DNA from: Cryphonectria parasitica EP155
Lineage: Eukaryota > Ascomycota > Sordariomycetes > Diaporthales > Cryphonectriaceae
DNA length: 64,000 nt
Direction: 5' to 3'
NCBI RefSeq assembly: GCF_011745365.1
Contig: NW_024468915.1
Span: forward strand, 474,653 to 538,652
This document shows positions 1 through 10,481 of the stretch, piece by piece (positions within the stretch are counted from its first letter, which is position 1; each line of letters starts with the position of its first letter). The notes beneath the pieces were generated by a model. It made no database searches, had not been told where the DNA came from, and saw only the letters and a program-made list of their open reading frames with translations. The translations under genes and the position numbers were made by a program.

Positions 1-2629
1 TCTTGACCCAGGTCCACTTGGCCCCAGGCAACTGTCTCCCCCCCCCCCATCCGTGCGCTGTGCGCGCATCCACCACAATGTCAAAGTTCGCGCTTCTCTA
101 GAAGACGCGAAAGAGTGAGGCAGAGAAAGAGGAGGGTCGACAGAGGTTCGACTGATATGTCCTGAAGAGAGTTGGATCCGGCGCCTCCGCTCTGGCGCAG
201 ATCCTGAGATTCCTCGCCCGATCCATAGTGTCGAAAACACCACAGGCATGCAATTAAAGCTTTGATCCGCATCTCATCTCGCCATGCATCATTCTGGCAC
301 AGCTTCGCGATACGCCTCAGGGCGTCAGGGTCAACGGGTGTAACGGAGCTTAGAGCCCTGCCCACTCAAGCGCCGTTTTTGTCTCGACTCCCCTCGATCG
401 GACCTCGCAGTCCATCCGATAGGTGCTGGTCCTGCCCCACCAGCTGAGCACCGTCTCACGCGATGTGATGGCATGCTACTGCTGCTACTGCTGCTGCTGC
501 TGCGGTACGATACTACAGTGGGTACGATGGTACTCGTTCCGTGCATCCGTCCCACGGGTCGGTCTCATGGGTTCCTCCCATGAATGATGGGTCAAGGCCA
601 TCGACGCACACCTCGACCACCTTCGGACCATCAGTGAAACAATGTTTCCCAAGGGCGGCCACTCAGGAGGCCATGCATGTCGACTGACCCCTCCCCCCCA
701 TCTGCTGTTCACCCCTCGCTGCTGTTTAGCCGCGGGTCGATGCCGCCACAACACTGCAATATCTCGGGGCTCTCTTCACCCGCCTATCGCCTGCAATCTC
801 AATAGACGCCCGGCGGCTGTTACACTTGACGCTCCGCCCCACGGTTTCTACAACGTCGTTGGGTCTTCGTCTTAAAGTTTCTTCTACTGCAACAGTGAGT
901 GTGTGCACATTTTGTGTGCTATCCATGGAGGAGGGGGCCGTGGCGGGGCGGTTACAAAATGCTCATTTCCCTGCTCTCTCATACTCGGTGAGCTTATCTC
1001 TCTCTCTCAGATCAGATCTGTCTGCTATTTTTGATCCAATCCGGTTCCTCTCAAAGCCCCCAGCCTCGCCTGCCGCTGTCCTTTTGCAGTAGCAGCCTCA
1101 CCTGATCTAAACCAAGTTGGGGCATGACAGGGCCCACCCAGACTAAGTCACCAAAAACAAAAGATCCTCCCAGTCATCTCAATCTCCCCGGACCCATCTT
1201 TGGCGAAGGATGCTTCCAGGAAGGTCTCTCTCTCTCTCTCTGTGTGTGTGCGTGTTTCTCTGTACTACGCACAGGCCGCAAGCTTACGGGCAGCGAGGGT
1301 GTGGAGTTACTGGGTACTGCACGCCATGGACTCCCCTTTGGGATGCTCAAAATGTCTATTCCCATCTCGGCTGTTCATGCTCAGTCATCGGTGTCGCATC
1401 CTACCGTTTCCTACTGCCCTGGGCTTGCCAGTGGCTCCAGGCTCGAGCTCCACAATGACACAATACAACAGGCGGCCGCGCAGAGAGTTGTGCACTTAAT
1501 TTTTCTGTTCTTACCAAGTTGGGCCGACTTTGACTCTATTCCTGCCGTTTTGCCCTTTTTGTTACTTGTGTTGCTGTGGCATCCGATGACACCCAACACA
1601 AACATAGCACAACAGGGAAGTACAGCACGGACGGGGGACCCCCTGGACGACGCTGAACCTGGTGGGTGGGCAATGTAGCATCCACATTCTCGCGCCTCCG
1701 CCGTGTACCTGCATACGCTGAGCCTTTAGCCGCCCCCCTCCGCGGCTCGACAGCTCGTTCAACCGCGAGACATGCATACAGCACTTTGTACCGCCTCTTC
1801 ATGCGAGGACCCTTGCGGTAGCAGTCTTGGCCCATTCTAGCCGCCCGATATCAGACAGACGCCGTATTCGAAACCTGCCAGCCAATGTTGGCGGCCCTCT
1901 GATGCTCCACAGCTGCCAGCAGATACACCATCACCGTTTCATGACCGCAGCCGCCGCCAACATCAACCCTGGTTTCATGTGGACTACAATGTACCAATTC
2001 CGTCGTGGACCGACAAGAGGCCCCCCTCCTTCTCGCCGCCTACACCTCGACCCATCCTCCTGTCTGCCGCTTGGTCCTTTGCAAGGGATTCCGTTGCTGG
2101 GCCCCCCAGTAACCTCTCTGTGCTCCACCACCAAGGGCCCCCCGTTCCCCAGATCAGGTCTTGTCATCTCACCTGGTCTCGACTCGATGCCAATTCTGGC
2201 CTGTCATCCTGTCAACTGATCCTATGTATATATTTTTATAAGTAAGGACAGCCATCCCGATATCTGTCTCGTGTCTTGGCTTCTCTTTTTCTTCTTTTCA
2301 TTGAGTCCAAGCATCTCTGCCTTGAACAGCATCACACTATTTCGTATCTCTTTCCTTTTTTTTTCTTTTTTTTTCCTTTTTTTCCTTCTTCTCTTTCCTA
2401 GGTCTCTTTCCTTTTCCTACTATTTCTCTTTTCGTTCTCTTGGTCCGTCTGCTCAGAACAAATCGTGAATCTCCTCGGGTTTTTTTTCTTCCTTGCTGGC
2501 TCTTCCTTTCGTTACGATATCACGACAAGTCTCATCGTTTAATTTTTCGACACTCTCGATCGATTCTGGACAATCAGCGTTTGAGTGAGCCGAGTATCAA
2601 CTACAAGAGATAATTCAAAGGAAAACGAA
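1..2629. other. Intergenic DNA and long 5' leader of the Myb-like gene; no gene recognised
   Basis: I see no convincing gene here. Short open frames exist on both strands but they overlap one another, resemble no family I know, and run through simple repeats: a CTG/CTA tract near 476-503 and a CT/GT tract at 1225-1254. The last 370 bases are strongly pyrimidine-rich, as is usual for fungal promoters and 5' leaders. A poly-C run lies near the left edge. Confidence 0.5.
2262..2480 (+). promoter_or_regulatory. Pyrimidine-rich promoter/leader tract upstream of the Myb-like gene
   Basis: This stretch consists almost entirely of T and C with several T8-T9 runs and ends about 150 bases before the ATG at 2630. 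CT-rich blocks just upstream of the start codon are typical of expressed genes in filamentous fungi and often surround the transcription start. The exact start site cannot be read from sequence alone. Confidence 0.4.
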
Positions 2630-3737
2630 ATGCCTCAGATGCCATCTATTCTCCCTACAGCCCCGCGCGTGGCCTACTACAGCCCCCGGCAGATGCCGAC
2701 CACCAGCGACTACTATGGGAGTTTGACCACTACCGCAGGCCCCATGGCCACGTCCTTGGCAACAGCACCTTATGAGCCCTATGCCGTGGCTCCTCTCACC
2801 ATGCAGCCACCCATCGGCTCGTCCTCTCATCACCCACACCACAGCCACCACAGTTCTATCTCGTCTGGCTACCACCACCTGACGCCCGACCCAACGACCC
2901 GTATCCCTGCCTCGGCCCTGCCGGCCCAGCACCGCGCGTCCTCGGGCGCATGGAACCCGACCGACGACCAGACCCTCCTGGGAGCCCGTGCCGGCGGCCA
3001 GAACTGGGCCCAGATCCAGCAGAACTACTTCCCGTCTAAGACGCCCAACGCATGCCGCAAGCGCCACGAGCGCCTGATGGAGCGTAAGGGGGCCGACGAC
3101 TGGGACAACAGGAAGTTGGAGATCATGGCCAAGGAGTACATGGCTCTGCGCAAGGAGATTTGGGCCCCACTGGCCCAGAGGACCGGTGAGAAGTGGAACG
3201 TTGTTGAGCAGAAGGTAAGGAAGAAAAGAACAAAAACGGAATCACACACCCGTTGCTTCATTCAATGAAATAAATATTTGCTGACACGAGGTCTCACATT
3301 CATAGTGCATGGCAAATGGTCTGAAGAACCTTCAGGGCCACGCCCGCGCCGCCGCCCGCCGGGAGCGCATGGAACAGGGCCTCCCACCAACGGACCACTA
3401 CAACGACGACAGCGGAATCAGCATGGACCTGACGCCCGTCGACGAGTTCGGCCCTGAGGATCCCTACGGCTCGCCCGACCGCCGATCCACCTCGGTCGGC
3501 TCTCAGTCCTACCCTACACACTCCTATGGTCTGCACCCTCAGGGATACCCTTCACACGGCGGCCACAGCTACTCGAGCAGCGTGAGCAGCTCCACGGCAG
3601 GGTACGGACATGACGGCCAGGCCCACAGCCAGTCCTCCAGCCCATACATGGAGCCTGTGCCGCGGATGGCCAATGTGGATATGGGGATCGACTCCATCAT
3701 AAATCGCCCTGGTGCGCAGGGCGGTCCCGTGCAATGA
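2630..3737 (+). CDS. Myb/SANT-like DNA-binding domain protein
   Basis: Two exons, 2630-3214 and 3306-3737, joined in phase 0 at a GTAAGG...TAG intron, give 338 residues. The start is the ATG at 2630; in-frame codons further upstream offer no ATG. Residues about 106-153 form a Myb/SANT repeat with spaced tryptophans (GAWNPTDDQTLL, then QNWAQIQQNYFP, then CRKRHERLMERK). A second helical segment with W residues (EIWAPLA, EKWNVVEQKC) follows and is split by the intron, so a two-repeat architecture is possible. The N-terminus is low-complexity with a His-rich patch, and the C-terminus is Ser/Pro/Tyr/Gly-rich with acidic patches. This layout fits a fungal nuclear Myb-like regulator. The target genes are unknown and nothing in the flanks suggests them. 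Confidence 0.85.
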
Positions 3738-5016
3738 GTTTGTTGGTCGATCGGTACGACGGGCATCGGACTGGTGTAATATCCTGCTTGATTATTGGCT
3801 TCTCTGCTCGGTTCGGGCGTCGTCCTGTTTTCTTTCTGCCTCCGCTCCCCTCCATTCCGCATCATCGTGCTTCTACCTTCTTTTCTTTCCTTCTTTCCCC
3901 CCCCCCCCCCACAATATAATAGCCAGCGCGCCTCCATAACATACGATCACGGTCATCCACCGTTGTTCCTATCGTTTTATCATTTTTCTTTTGTCGATCA
4001 TCATTATCATCATCATCATCATCATTAAGCGATGTTCACATGATTGGAAGGCTTGCGGAGGCCCAAAGAACCAGCACTATCCCGACACACAAACGGCGTT
4101 CACGGCAAAGGGAAGGAGAGAAACAAGCCCACCCTTCAAGGGGCCGAGGCACAAAAGGCGTTCAAATTTTTAAATTTTTTTTTTTGGGGCGGAACGGGGG
4201 CTCAAGCATGGCATTTGTTTACGAAGGAGATTCTAGATGCGTTCTTGTTCCATGACGGGCAAAAAAAGAGGACCAACACGAAAAGAAGGAATGAGTATGG
4301 ATGACCTCCCTGTCATTGGGGAGTGTATTGTTTCTTTCTTCAAACGATAATTGGGAGGGGGGAGGGTGGTTGTTTGGTTGGCTTGTGTTGGTACTTTTTT
4401 AAGGGGGTTGGTTTGGCTTGGCTTATTCTGTCTACTGAGTAAATGAAATGTTATCTGGCTTTCAACAAGACATTCTTTCCACACACAAACGGTACCCGTG
4501 TCGTCTGTGCTACTGTTTACTTGCGATTTGAGTATTCACATGAGGCGTCTAGCACAGTTGTGCGTTTTGTTTGTTTGTTTCTTCTAATATCACCTCAGCG
4601 CTACTCGTACTGATTCCGACCCCAGGTCGCCCCCACCAGCAAGAGTCTATATATATATGAAGCACCCAAAGATGAAGTAAATCTGGGTAGGAGGGCAACG
4701 TGGACGGACAGCCACACAGCACTGTTTTATGCGTCAAATTCTCATGACTACAGCAGAACGGAAAAGTAAATTGGGTAGTAACTGAGCCTTGGCGTTCAGA
4801 AGATGGACCGACTAGTAAACACGGTTGAATCTTCTACTAGTTGGAGTTAAAAGAGTCCTTAAGCAACATGTAGTAAGTAGTATACAAGATCTAGAAACGG
4901 CTTGCAATCCCAAGATGCTGCCGCCGCCGTCGTGGTGAAACTTTCTTTTTTGAGATATAAATGGCCTGGCATGGAGCCTCTGTCACGTCTTCGCCTTCTT
5001 AACGGAGCCCTTTTAA
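3738..5016. other. Convergent intergenic region between the Myb-like gene and COX10
   Basis: No coding potential recognised. It probably contains the two 3' untranslated regions. It holds a C14 run (3897-3910), an ATC-trinucleotide repeat (3997-4025) and T-rich stretches. Confidence 0.5.
3997..4025. repeat. ATC trinucleotide microsatellite
   Basis: About nine near-perfect tandem ATC units, with one ATT interruption, in the 3' flank of the Myb-like gene. Confidence 0.8.
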
Positions 5017-6612
5017 TCACGGGCCCGACTGAGGCCTGACAGCTACTGGCATGGGGACTGACACAAGGTCAACATCGTCCTCAACATCCTCCCACTCGTC
5101 CTCATCCTCGGACGGTCCAAACAGACTCCTCCAGACCCTCTGCCACATACCCTTCTTCTGCAGCAGCGCCAGGCCCATGACGGCGGGCAGGTGCCACACG
5201 CTCGCCCAGAACAACACCCTCGCGGTGCCCTTGTGGCCCTGGTGCTTGTAGAACTTCCATGCCCCCCTAACCAGCCAGAGGTTCGCAGGCAGGCTTGTGA
5301 CGGCGAAACTCCACTCGGTCACGCCCACGGCGCACAGCCCTATGCAGATCGGCACAAACACCAGGCTGTACCGGAGCGCGACCCTCGCGTTCCGCGCAGG
5401 GTCCACCCAGCTCAGCATCCGCAGGCCGGCTTGCTTGTATTCCTCGCGTATGGTCCAGCTCAGCGCCATGAAGTGCGGGAACTGCCAGGCGAACAACAGG
5501 GCCGCCATCAGCCAGCCGCCTACGCTCGAGCCATCGCTGGCAAACAGCAGCTCGCGGAACGTCCCGTCGCCCGTCGCAGACTCCCCAGCCGCGGCAGCCC
5601 AGCCCATCAGGGGTGGAATGGCGCCCACCAGCGCGCCGACCCAGGTGTTCAGCCAGTGGAGCCGCTTCATCGGCGTGTATACACCGGCGTAGAGCGCGAT
5701 ATTAGCGGCGCCTAAGAAGGCGACGGTAGGGTTGACACCCCAGTATAGCGCCGCAATGCCGATAGCCCCACAGCCGAGGGCGAAGAGGACGGCGGCGCGG
5801 GTCGACAGGAGGTTGCGGACCAGAGGTCTGTTGCGCGTCCGCGACATCTTTGCGTCTGTGGAGAGCTCGTAGAGCATGTTGAGGGCGTTGGCGGAGGCCG
5901 AGCACAGGGTCGTGCCCGTGGTGAGGAAGAGGAGGGTAAGGGGCGAGAGGGAGGGCGTCTCGACGAGCGGGGAGAGGAAGGCGGGGACCGGGTACGCGGC
6001 GTAGGGTACCATGGCTGTGAGGACGACGAGGACGGTCAGGCGCGGCTTGGCGAGAGAGAGGAAGGCGGAGAGGTGCCGGCGTAAGGAGTGGGCGGGCTGG
6101 GAGGCGGCGACGCTGGTGAGAATGTCGGAGGCATTCTGAGGGAGGGCGGCCGTTGGGTCGTTGGGTGGTGTGGCTGTTGTTGTTGTTGTTGAAGAGGTAG
6201 CGGAGGCGGCGGCGGCCCTCCGTGCTGCTTGTCGCCGACGATGCGGGAGGTGTGAGTGAGCAGCTGCTAGGCCGGATGAGGCTGTGGGTGTCGTCGAGGT
6301 ATTGGAGGCTGCCGCCTCTGACACGGCAGCTCTTCTCTTGTGGGCGACATCGAGCTGGTCGGACAGGGTATTGGAGCTGAAGTAGCCAGCTTTGAGGGCA
6401 GGTGAAGATGTGATCGGGATGCTCGCACGCGGCAGAGACGTTCTAGAGAAGCATCGCCCGGATCGCACGAGCGGCTGCTGAGGTCGAAATAACGGAGGCC
6501 AAGGTCGGGAGGAGGGCTCGACGGCGGCGAGGCTGCCAAGACGACGACTGCACTGCCAACAAAGGTTCCCAGGTGTCGTCGAGAGGGAAGTAGGAAGCCC
6601 AATTGGTCGCAT
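5017..6612 (-). CDS. COX10: Protohaem IX farnesyltransferase (haem O synthase), mitochondrial
   Basis: A single uninterrupted frame of 531 residues starting at the ATG at 6612. It transfers a farnesyl group to haem b to make haem O, the precursor of haem A for cytochrome c oxidase, in the inner mitochondrial membrane. The UbiA-type core begins near residue 180 ([17 protein letters not shown]). It contains the prenyl-diphosphate-binding region around residues 240-263 ([20 protein letters not shown], then RNRPL), a second conserved loop ([20 protein letters not shown]), and [13 protein letters not shown] with about eight hydrophobic helices. The first 180 residues are Arg/Ser/Ala/Thr-rich with few acidic residues at the very N-terminus, which fits a mitochondrial presequence followed by a low-complexity linker. 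The C-terminus is acidic. Length and motifs match fungal Cox10. Confidence 0.97.
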   Translation of the reverse strand: MRPIGLPTSLSTTPGNLCWQCSRRLGSLAAVEPSSRPWPPLFRPQQPLVRSGRCFSRTSLPRASIPITSSPALKAGYFSSNTLSDQLDVAHKRRAAVSEAAASNTSTTPTASSGLAAAHSHLPHRRRQAARRAAAASATSSTTTTTATPPNDPTAALPQNASDILTSVAASQPAHSLRRHLSAFLSLAKPRLTVLVVLTAMVPYAAYPVPAFLSPLVETPSLSPLTLLFLTTGTTLCSASANALNMLYELSTDAKMSRTRNRPLVRNLLSTRAAVLFALGCGAIGIAALYWGVNPTVAFLGAANIALYAGVYTPMKRLHWLNTWVGALVGAIPPLMGWAAAAGESATGDGTFRELLFASDGSSVGGWLMAALLFAWQFPHFMALSWTIREEYKQAGLRMLSWVDPARNARVALRYSLVFVPICIGLCAVGVTEWSFAVTSLPANLWLVRGAWKFYKHQGHKGTARVLFWASVWHLPAVMGLALLQKKGMWQRVWRSLFGPSEDEDEWEDVEDDVDLVSVPMPVAVRPQSGP

Positions 6613-7567
6613 GGTCGATTCGCCAAAAAGGTCCCACCTACAACATCATTGCCGTTGTTCTCCTTCCTCTCTCTTCGTCGTCACCACCACCAAGAAGATA
6701 AGATGATATAAAGCTGTCCTATCCTGGTACGGAGAGGTCAGGTGGGCCGAACACGGCTTGCATCGAGGAGACGAGGAGGGGTGGGCTGATGTCCTGTATT
6801 TGAGTAGTTACTAATGTTACAGCAGTACTAGAGCATAAGCTACCCAGCTAATATTCTTGGAGTTTTTTTGGGGGGTGTTCCTTCCCCTCGGTTGGCGCGG
6901 AATGCACGGACCATCACGCGGTGCAGCACCCGACCCCACAACATCCCCAGTCAACCTGCACCCCCCAAGTATTATATAATCAGCTCTCAGTGCTGTCACA
7001 GGTAGTGATGGCGGGTACGATGGTACATAGTGCTGAGTACGTAACTTGACCCACCCACTCGCCTTTCAGCTCAGCTCATGCTCTTCAGGTCTTGGTCGAT
7101 CCTTTCCTTGATGCAAGACGTTATTTCGGGCGGTCGGCTGAGTAATCCTCTCTACTTCATGATCCTTATACTCTCCCCCTCTGTGGGTTCTCTGGGGTCA
7201 CTCTGGGGTCATATTTGGCTTTACTCATGGGGCCTTGGTTGCATGTTAGGTACTTTGGGAACGAGGATGCCTCTGGGATTTCTGGATCGGACTCCTCAAA
7301 GTCTTCTTCTGTTTTATAATCTCACAGACCCATATTTGACTTCTCTCCCTCTGTGATCTTGCCAACATAGCAAGAGAATCGAAATTTGACCAGCTCTACG
7401 CTCTCGTGTTCCACATGCACGCTCATCATAGTCAAGGCTTTGGTCAATCTCTGGCCAATAATCCCAATATCTTCTCAACAAGTGCGAACGGCGGGAAAGA
7501 AGAGCGAGTCGACCCTCGGAGTGATGAGAATTCCCAATCTCGGAATTTACTAGCAAGAAGTTCCCGC
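6613..7567. other. Intergenic region upstream of COX10; no gene recognised
   Basis: The first 250 bases should contain the COX10 promoter (minus strand). The remainder, up to the stop codon of the aldo/keto reductase, shows only short unsupported open frames. Base composition drops toward AT here, marking the left edge of the accessory region. Confidence 0.45.
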
Positions 7568-8937
7568 TCAGGCTGGCTTGATTGGTTTGGGCCTGTCGAC
7601 AAAGTCAACATACCCACAGGTCATTTTGGTCAGCACCACTTGGTCTGATCCAAAAGCACCTTTGGCCGGCACATCGCTCCCCTGGAAAATGCCTCCGCTG
7701 AGGAAAGTATGCGGGAACCCGGCATTGAAAGGATATGCCGACTCGATCTCGTCTATGTCGGCTTCTGTGAGCGCGACCTGCAAACCTGGGATGCTCTTTT
7801 CGATATACTCCAGCTTCCTTGCCCCGAGCAGTGGGACCACGTAGGGAAACTTCTGCATCACATACGCTATAGCGACGTGGTGCAGCGTTGTCTTCTCGCC
7901 CTTTGCTCTAGCGATCTTCTCCAGCGCGGCAGACACGTTTCGGTCCTGTTGCGAGATGGGCATACCTATGGTCCTTCCTTCGCCCACCTCTTCGCGCTGC
8001 TTGTAAACGTCTGCCGATTGGAAACGCCCCTGTCCCAAGACGCCATACGGACAGATGCCCATCTTCTCATCAAGGCACATGGGGATGATATCTCTTTCCA
8101 TGTCACGCAGTGCTGCGCTCCAGTGGCCTGATGATGTTGTCAGCTTGCACAATCTTCTCGGAGGGAGTTGCACGATAAAAGAGTGACAAACTCACCTTGA
8201 TAAACGGAAAATTGTCTCAGCCCCGCCATACGAGCATACTGATTTGCCTTTGACACCACCCATGCCGGCGTGTCCGAGATGCCCAGATACAGGACTTTCC
8301 CCGCGACGACCAGATCATTCAGGCTGTGCATGAGCTCCTCGACTGTGGTCGTATAATCCCACCAGTGGACGTAGAACACGTCTATGTAGGTCGTCCTCAG
8401 CCTCTTCAGCGAGTACTCAAGCGACAATTTCATCGACTTGGTGGAATTTCCTCCCAGGTTGCTCTTGATGATGCCCTTCTTGTTGACCTGTGGGCCAACA
8501 AACGGGCCCGTGAATTTGGTGGCAATCACCATCTCATCGCGGTTGTCGCGCGCGGTCATCCACTCGCCGAGCCACTCTTCGGACTCCCCATCCTGGTACG
8601 CGTTGGCGGTGTCGATAAAATTGCCGCCCTGAGAGTCTGTGTCGTTCCGCATCGTTAATAACAGGTATGGGTAGGTCTGGCTCGTGACACTTCGAGCCAG
8701 TACTACATCATCCATCCCGGGAGATAGGTTGGGGATGGTGGAGAACATACAGAAATAGTCCAGGATGCTGAAAGCTGTTTCCTTTGTGCACTCCCCCATG
8801 GCCTCCTTGCTAACTTCGCCAAAGTTCATTGCTCCTAGGCAAATTGGTGATACCCGGATGGCCGCAGAGGGCGACAGCTGACGATGCCGACCGAGCGGCG
8901 AATCAGGTGCGACGGCGATAGGAGGTAGACGAGACAT
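7568..8937 (-). CDS. Aldo/keto reductase, aryl-alcohol dehydrogenase / norsolorinic acid reductase type
   Basis: Three exons on the minus strand, 8937-8751, 8636-8196 and 8127-7568, sum to 1188 bases and 395 residues with frame kept at both joins. The start is the ATG at 8937, since the slightly earlier in-frame codon is GTG. Family landmarks are seen in order: LGAMNFGE near the N-terminus, FIDTANAYQDGESE (catalytic Asp/Tyr region), ATKFTG, then SLKRLRTTYIDVFYVHWWD (substrate-pocket His), LGISDTPAWVV, and PYGVLGQGRFQ across the last intron. The family reduces aldehydes or ketones with NADPH; substrates of fungal members are often aromatic. Intron 1 (8637-8750) is 114 bases long and free of stop codons, so it could be read through. 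The splice was placed to give FYSQGGNFIDTAN, which matches the family. Confidence 0.92.
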
Positions 8938-9647
8938 GGCCACGACCTAAGAAAGAGGAAGAACGAGCCACGAAGTCTCAGTCATAGGAGAGAGAAACAC
9001 GCTGCTGGATATAACGATTGCCGATGTGCACAATAGCATAAGTTGATTTTCGTCCGTCTGCAGGTGGTAGCTGTCGATGTCAATGTCGTCCTTGTCGTTC
9101 GACACATAAAAATGAGCTGTAGGTCCACAAGGCTCTGCATCAATCCAGCGCCGGGCCATTGCGTCGGTTTATAAAATCCATGAAGCAAGGTGTGGGGTCT
9201 CCACTAAGTCCGCAGCCAAACGCCGGTGGTTCACATCAGCCATGGCTGATACGATATCTCGGTTGGATGTCCTTGTATCCATTATCCATGGGCTCCAAAG
9301 TTTGACGGCCAATCTTCCTTCCTTGGTAAGGACCCTGGATGGGTGTCCAGTTGGACCTATACCCGTCTTCCCTTCGCGTGTCTCCAAGCGACAATTGATC
9401 GTGGACCTGGAATAAGACAGGGGCAGGGTGCTCTGTTCGATCTCTCTGGGTACCAGTGATTTTGGCGAGGCAAAAAAGAAAGAGAAAATAAGTGAAATAA
9501 GTGAAATAAGAAGCATGTCTTTCTCGTCAACCGACAAAGGTGGGATCATTGGGCGAATAGACGTCAGAGAGATGGGTCTCTCACCATATGGACGGAGAGA
9601 CGGTAGTGCGGTGGCTGTGGCTACTGCAAGCCTCAGCACAGGTCTTC
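8938..9647. other. Intergenic region between aldo/keto reductase and hydrolase genes
   Basis: Both flanking genes are on the minus strand, so this contains the promoter of the aldo/keto reductase and the 3' end of the hydrolase. No coding region recognised. Confidence 0.45.
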
Positions 9648-10481
9648 TTAAATGGGTATCCTTTCGAACTCATCCGGCATTTGCTGGTATCGGAGCCATG
9701 CCTGGATACCGCCGGCAAAAGTTTTTGGCAGGGAGAGATTCCAGGCGTGGATGGCGTCACGAACCAGAAAGACGCGACATTCAGAACCGGGACCGCCCTT
9801 GCTGTGTGCCCTCAGCGTGTTGGCCGCCTGTATTGCCTCCCCCATATGATCATGGCCCTTCCCGCCCACAACGAGACATATTCGTTTATCGGCCCTGGCG
9901 ACCTCGATCAGTCTCTGCTCGTCCCAGATACCTGTGTTGCAACCCTTGATGAGCCGTGAGCTGCCGTTCTTCTTGATCTCGGTCAACAACTCCTCGTTTT
10001 GGTACTCGCTCTTGAACCCAGAGGCCCTGAAGAAGAGGTATCCTGGTGAGTGCAGCAATGCCCATACGGCCGAGTACGTCAGGCGGGGCGTTTTTGCGAC
10101 TGCGGCGCGAACGCCTGTGAAGGGCCATGCTCCGGATATGAAGACGGAATTGACGAGATCCGGATACTTCCTGATCAGTTCCAGCGACACGAATCCGCCC
10201 GTGGATAGCCCAACGAGGTGGGCCCGGCCATCGTGCGCTTTCTGCCGGATCATATTCGCCACGTGGTCCGCAGCAAGCTCCAGGGAAAAGTCATCCTTCC
10301 GGCAGGTGTCCTTGCTGGCCGAGTGGCAGGGCAGATCCGGGATGAGGAGGTGATACTCGGTCAGCTTGGGAGCCACCTGCTTCCACTCGAGCGAGCAGCT
10401 GAAGAGGACGTGGAGCAAGACAATCGTCTCGGGCGCGTAAGGATTGATCTCGTGGAAGAACATGGGCGGCCTGCCTCCCAT
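9648..10481 (-). CDS. Alpha/beta hydrolase fold protein
   Basis: A single exon. Starting at the ATG at 10481 it encodes 277 residues beginning MGGRPPMFFHEINP, which fits where fungal members of this family begin. An in-frame ATG at 10616 would add 45 less-conserved residues. The core shows TIVLLHVLFSCSLEW (strand and oxyanion region), LLIPDLPCHS, the nucleophile elbow GLSTGG (Ser at about residue 93) and a C-terminal DAIHAWNL carrying the presumed catalytic His. Two positions usually Gly in this fold differ: the HG of the oxyanion loop is HV, and the usual DLPGHS reads DLPCHS. This could alter activity or mark early decay. The substrate is unknown; ester or lactone hydrolysis would be the default inference. 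Confidence 0.8.
   Translation of the reverse strand: MGGRPPMFFHEINPYAPETIVLLHVLFSCSLEWKQVAPKLTEYHLLIPDLPCHSASKDTCRKDDFSLELAADHVANMIRQKAHDGRAHLVGLSTGGFVSLELIRKYPDLVNSVFISGAWPFTGVRAAVAKTPRLTYSAVWALLHSPGYLFFRASGFKSEYQNEELLTEIKKNGSSRLIKGCNTGIWDEQRLIEVARADKRICLVVGGKGHDHMGEAIQAANTLRAHSKGGPGSECRVFLVRDAIHAWNLSLPKTFAGGIQAWLRYQQMPDEFERIPI

Noticed and set aside
81..365. 94-codon minus-strand frame with an ATG
   Set aside because: Part of it looks helix-like, but no family or splice partner could be found and the context is repeat-rich.
1124..1678. 184-codon plus-strand frame near the left edge
   Set aside because: Runs through a CT/GT microsatellite, lacks codon bias and matches nothing known.
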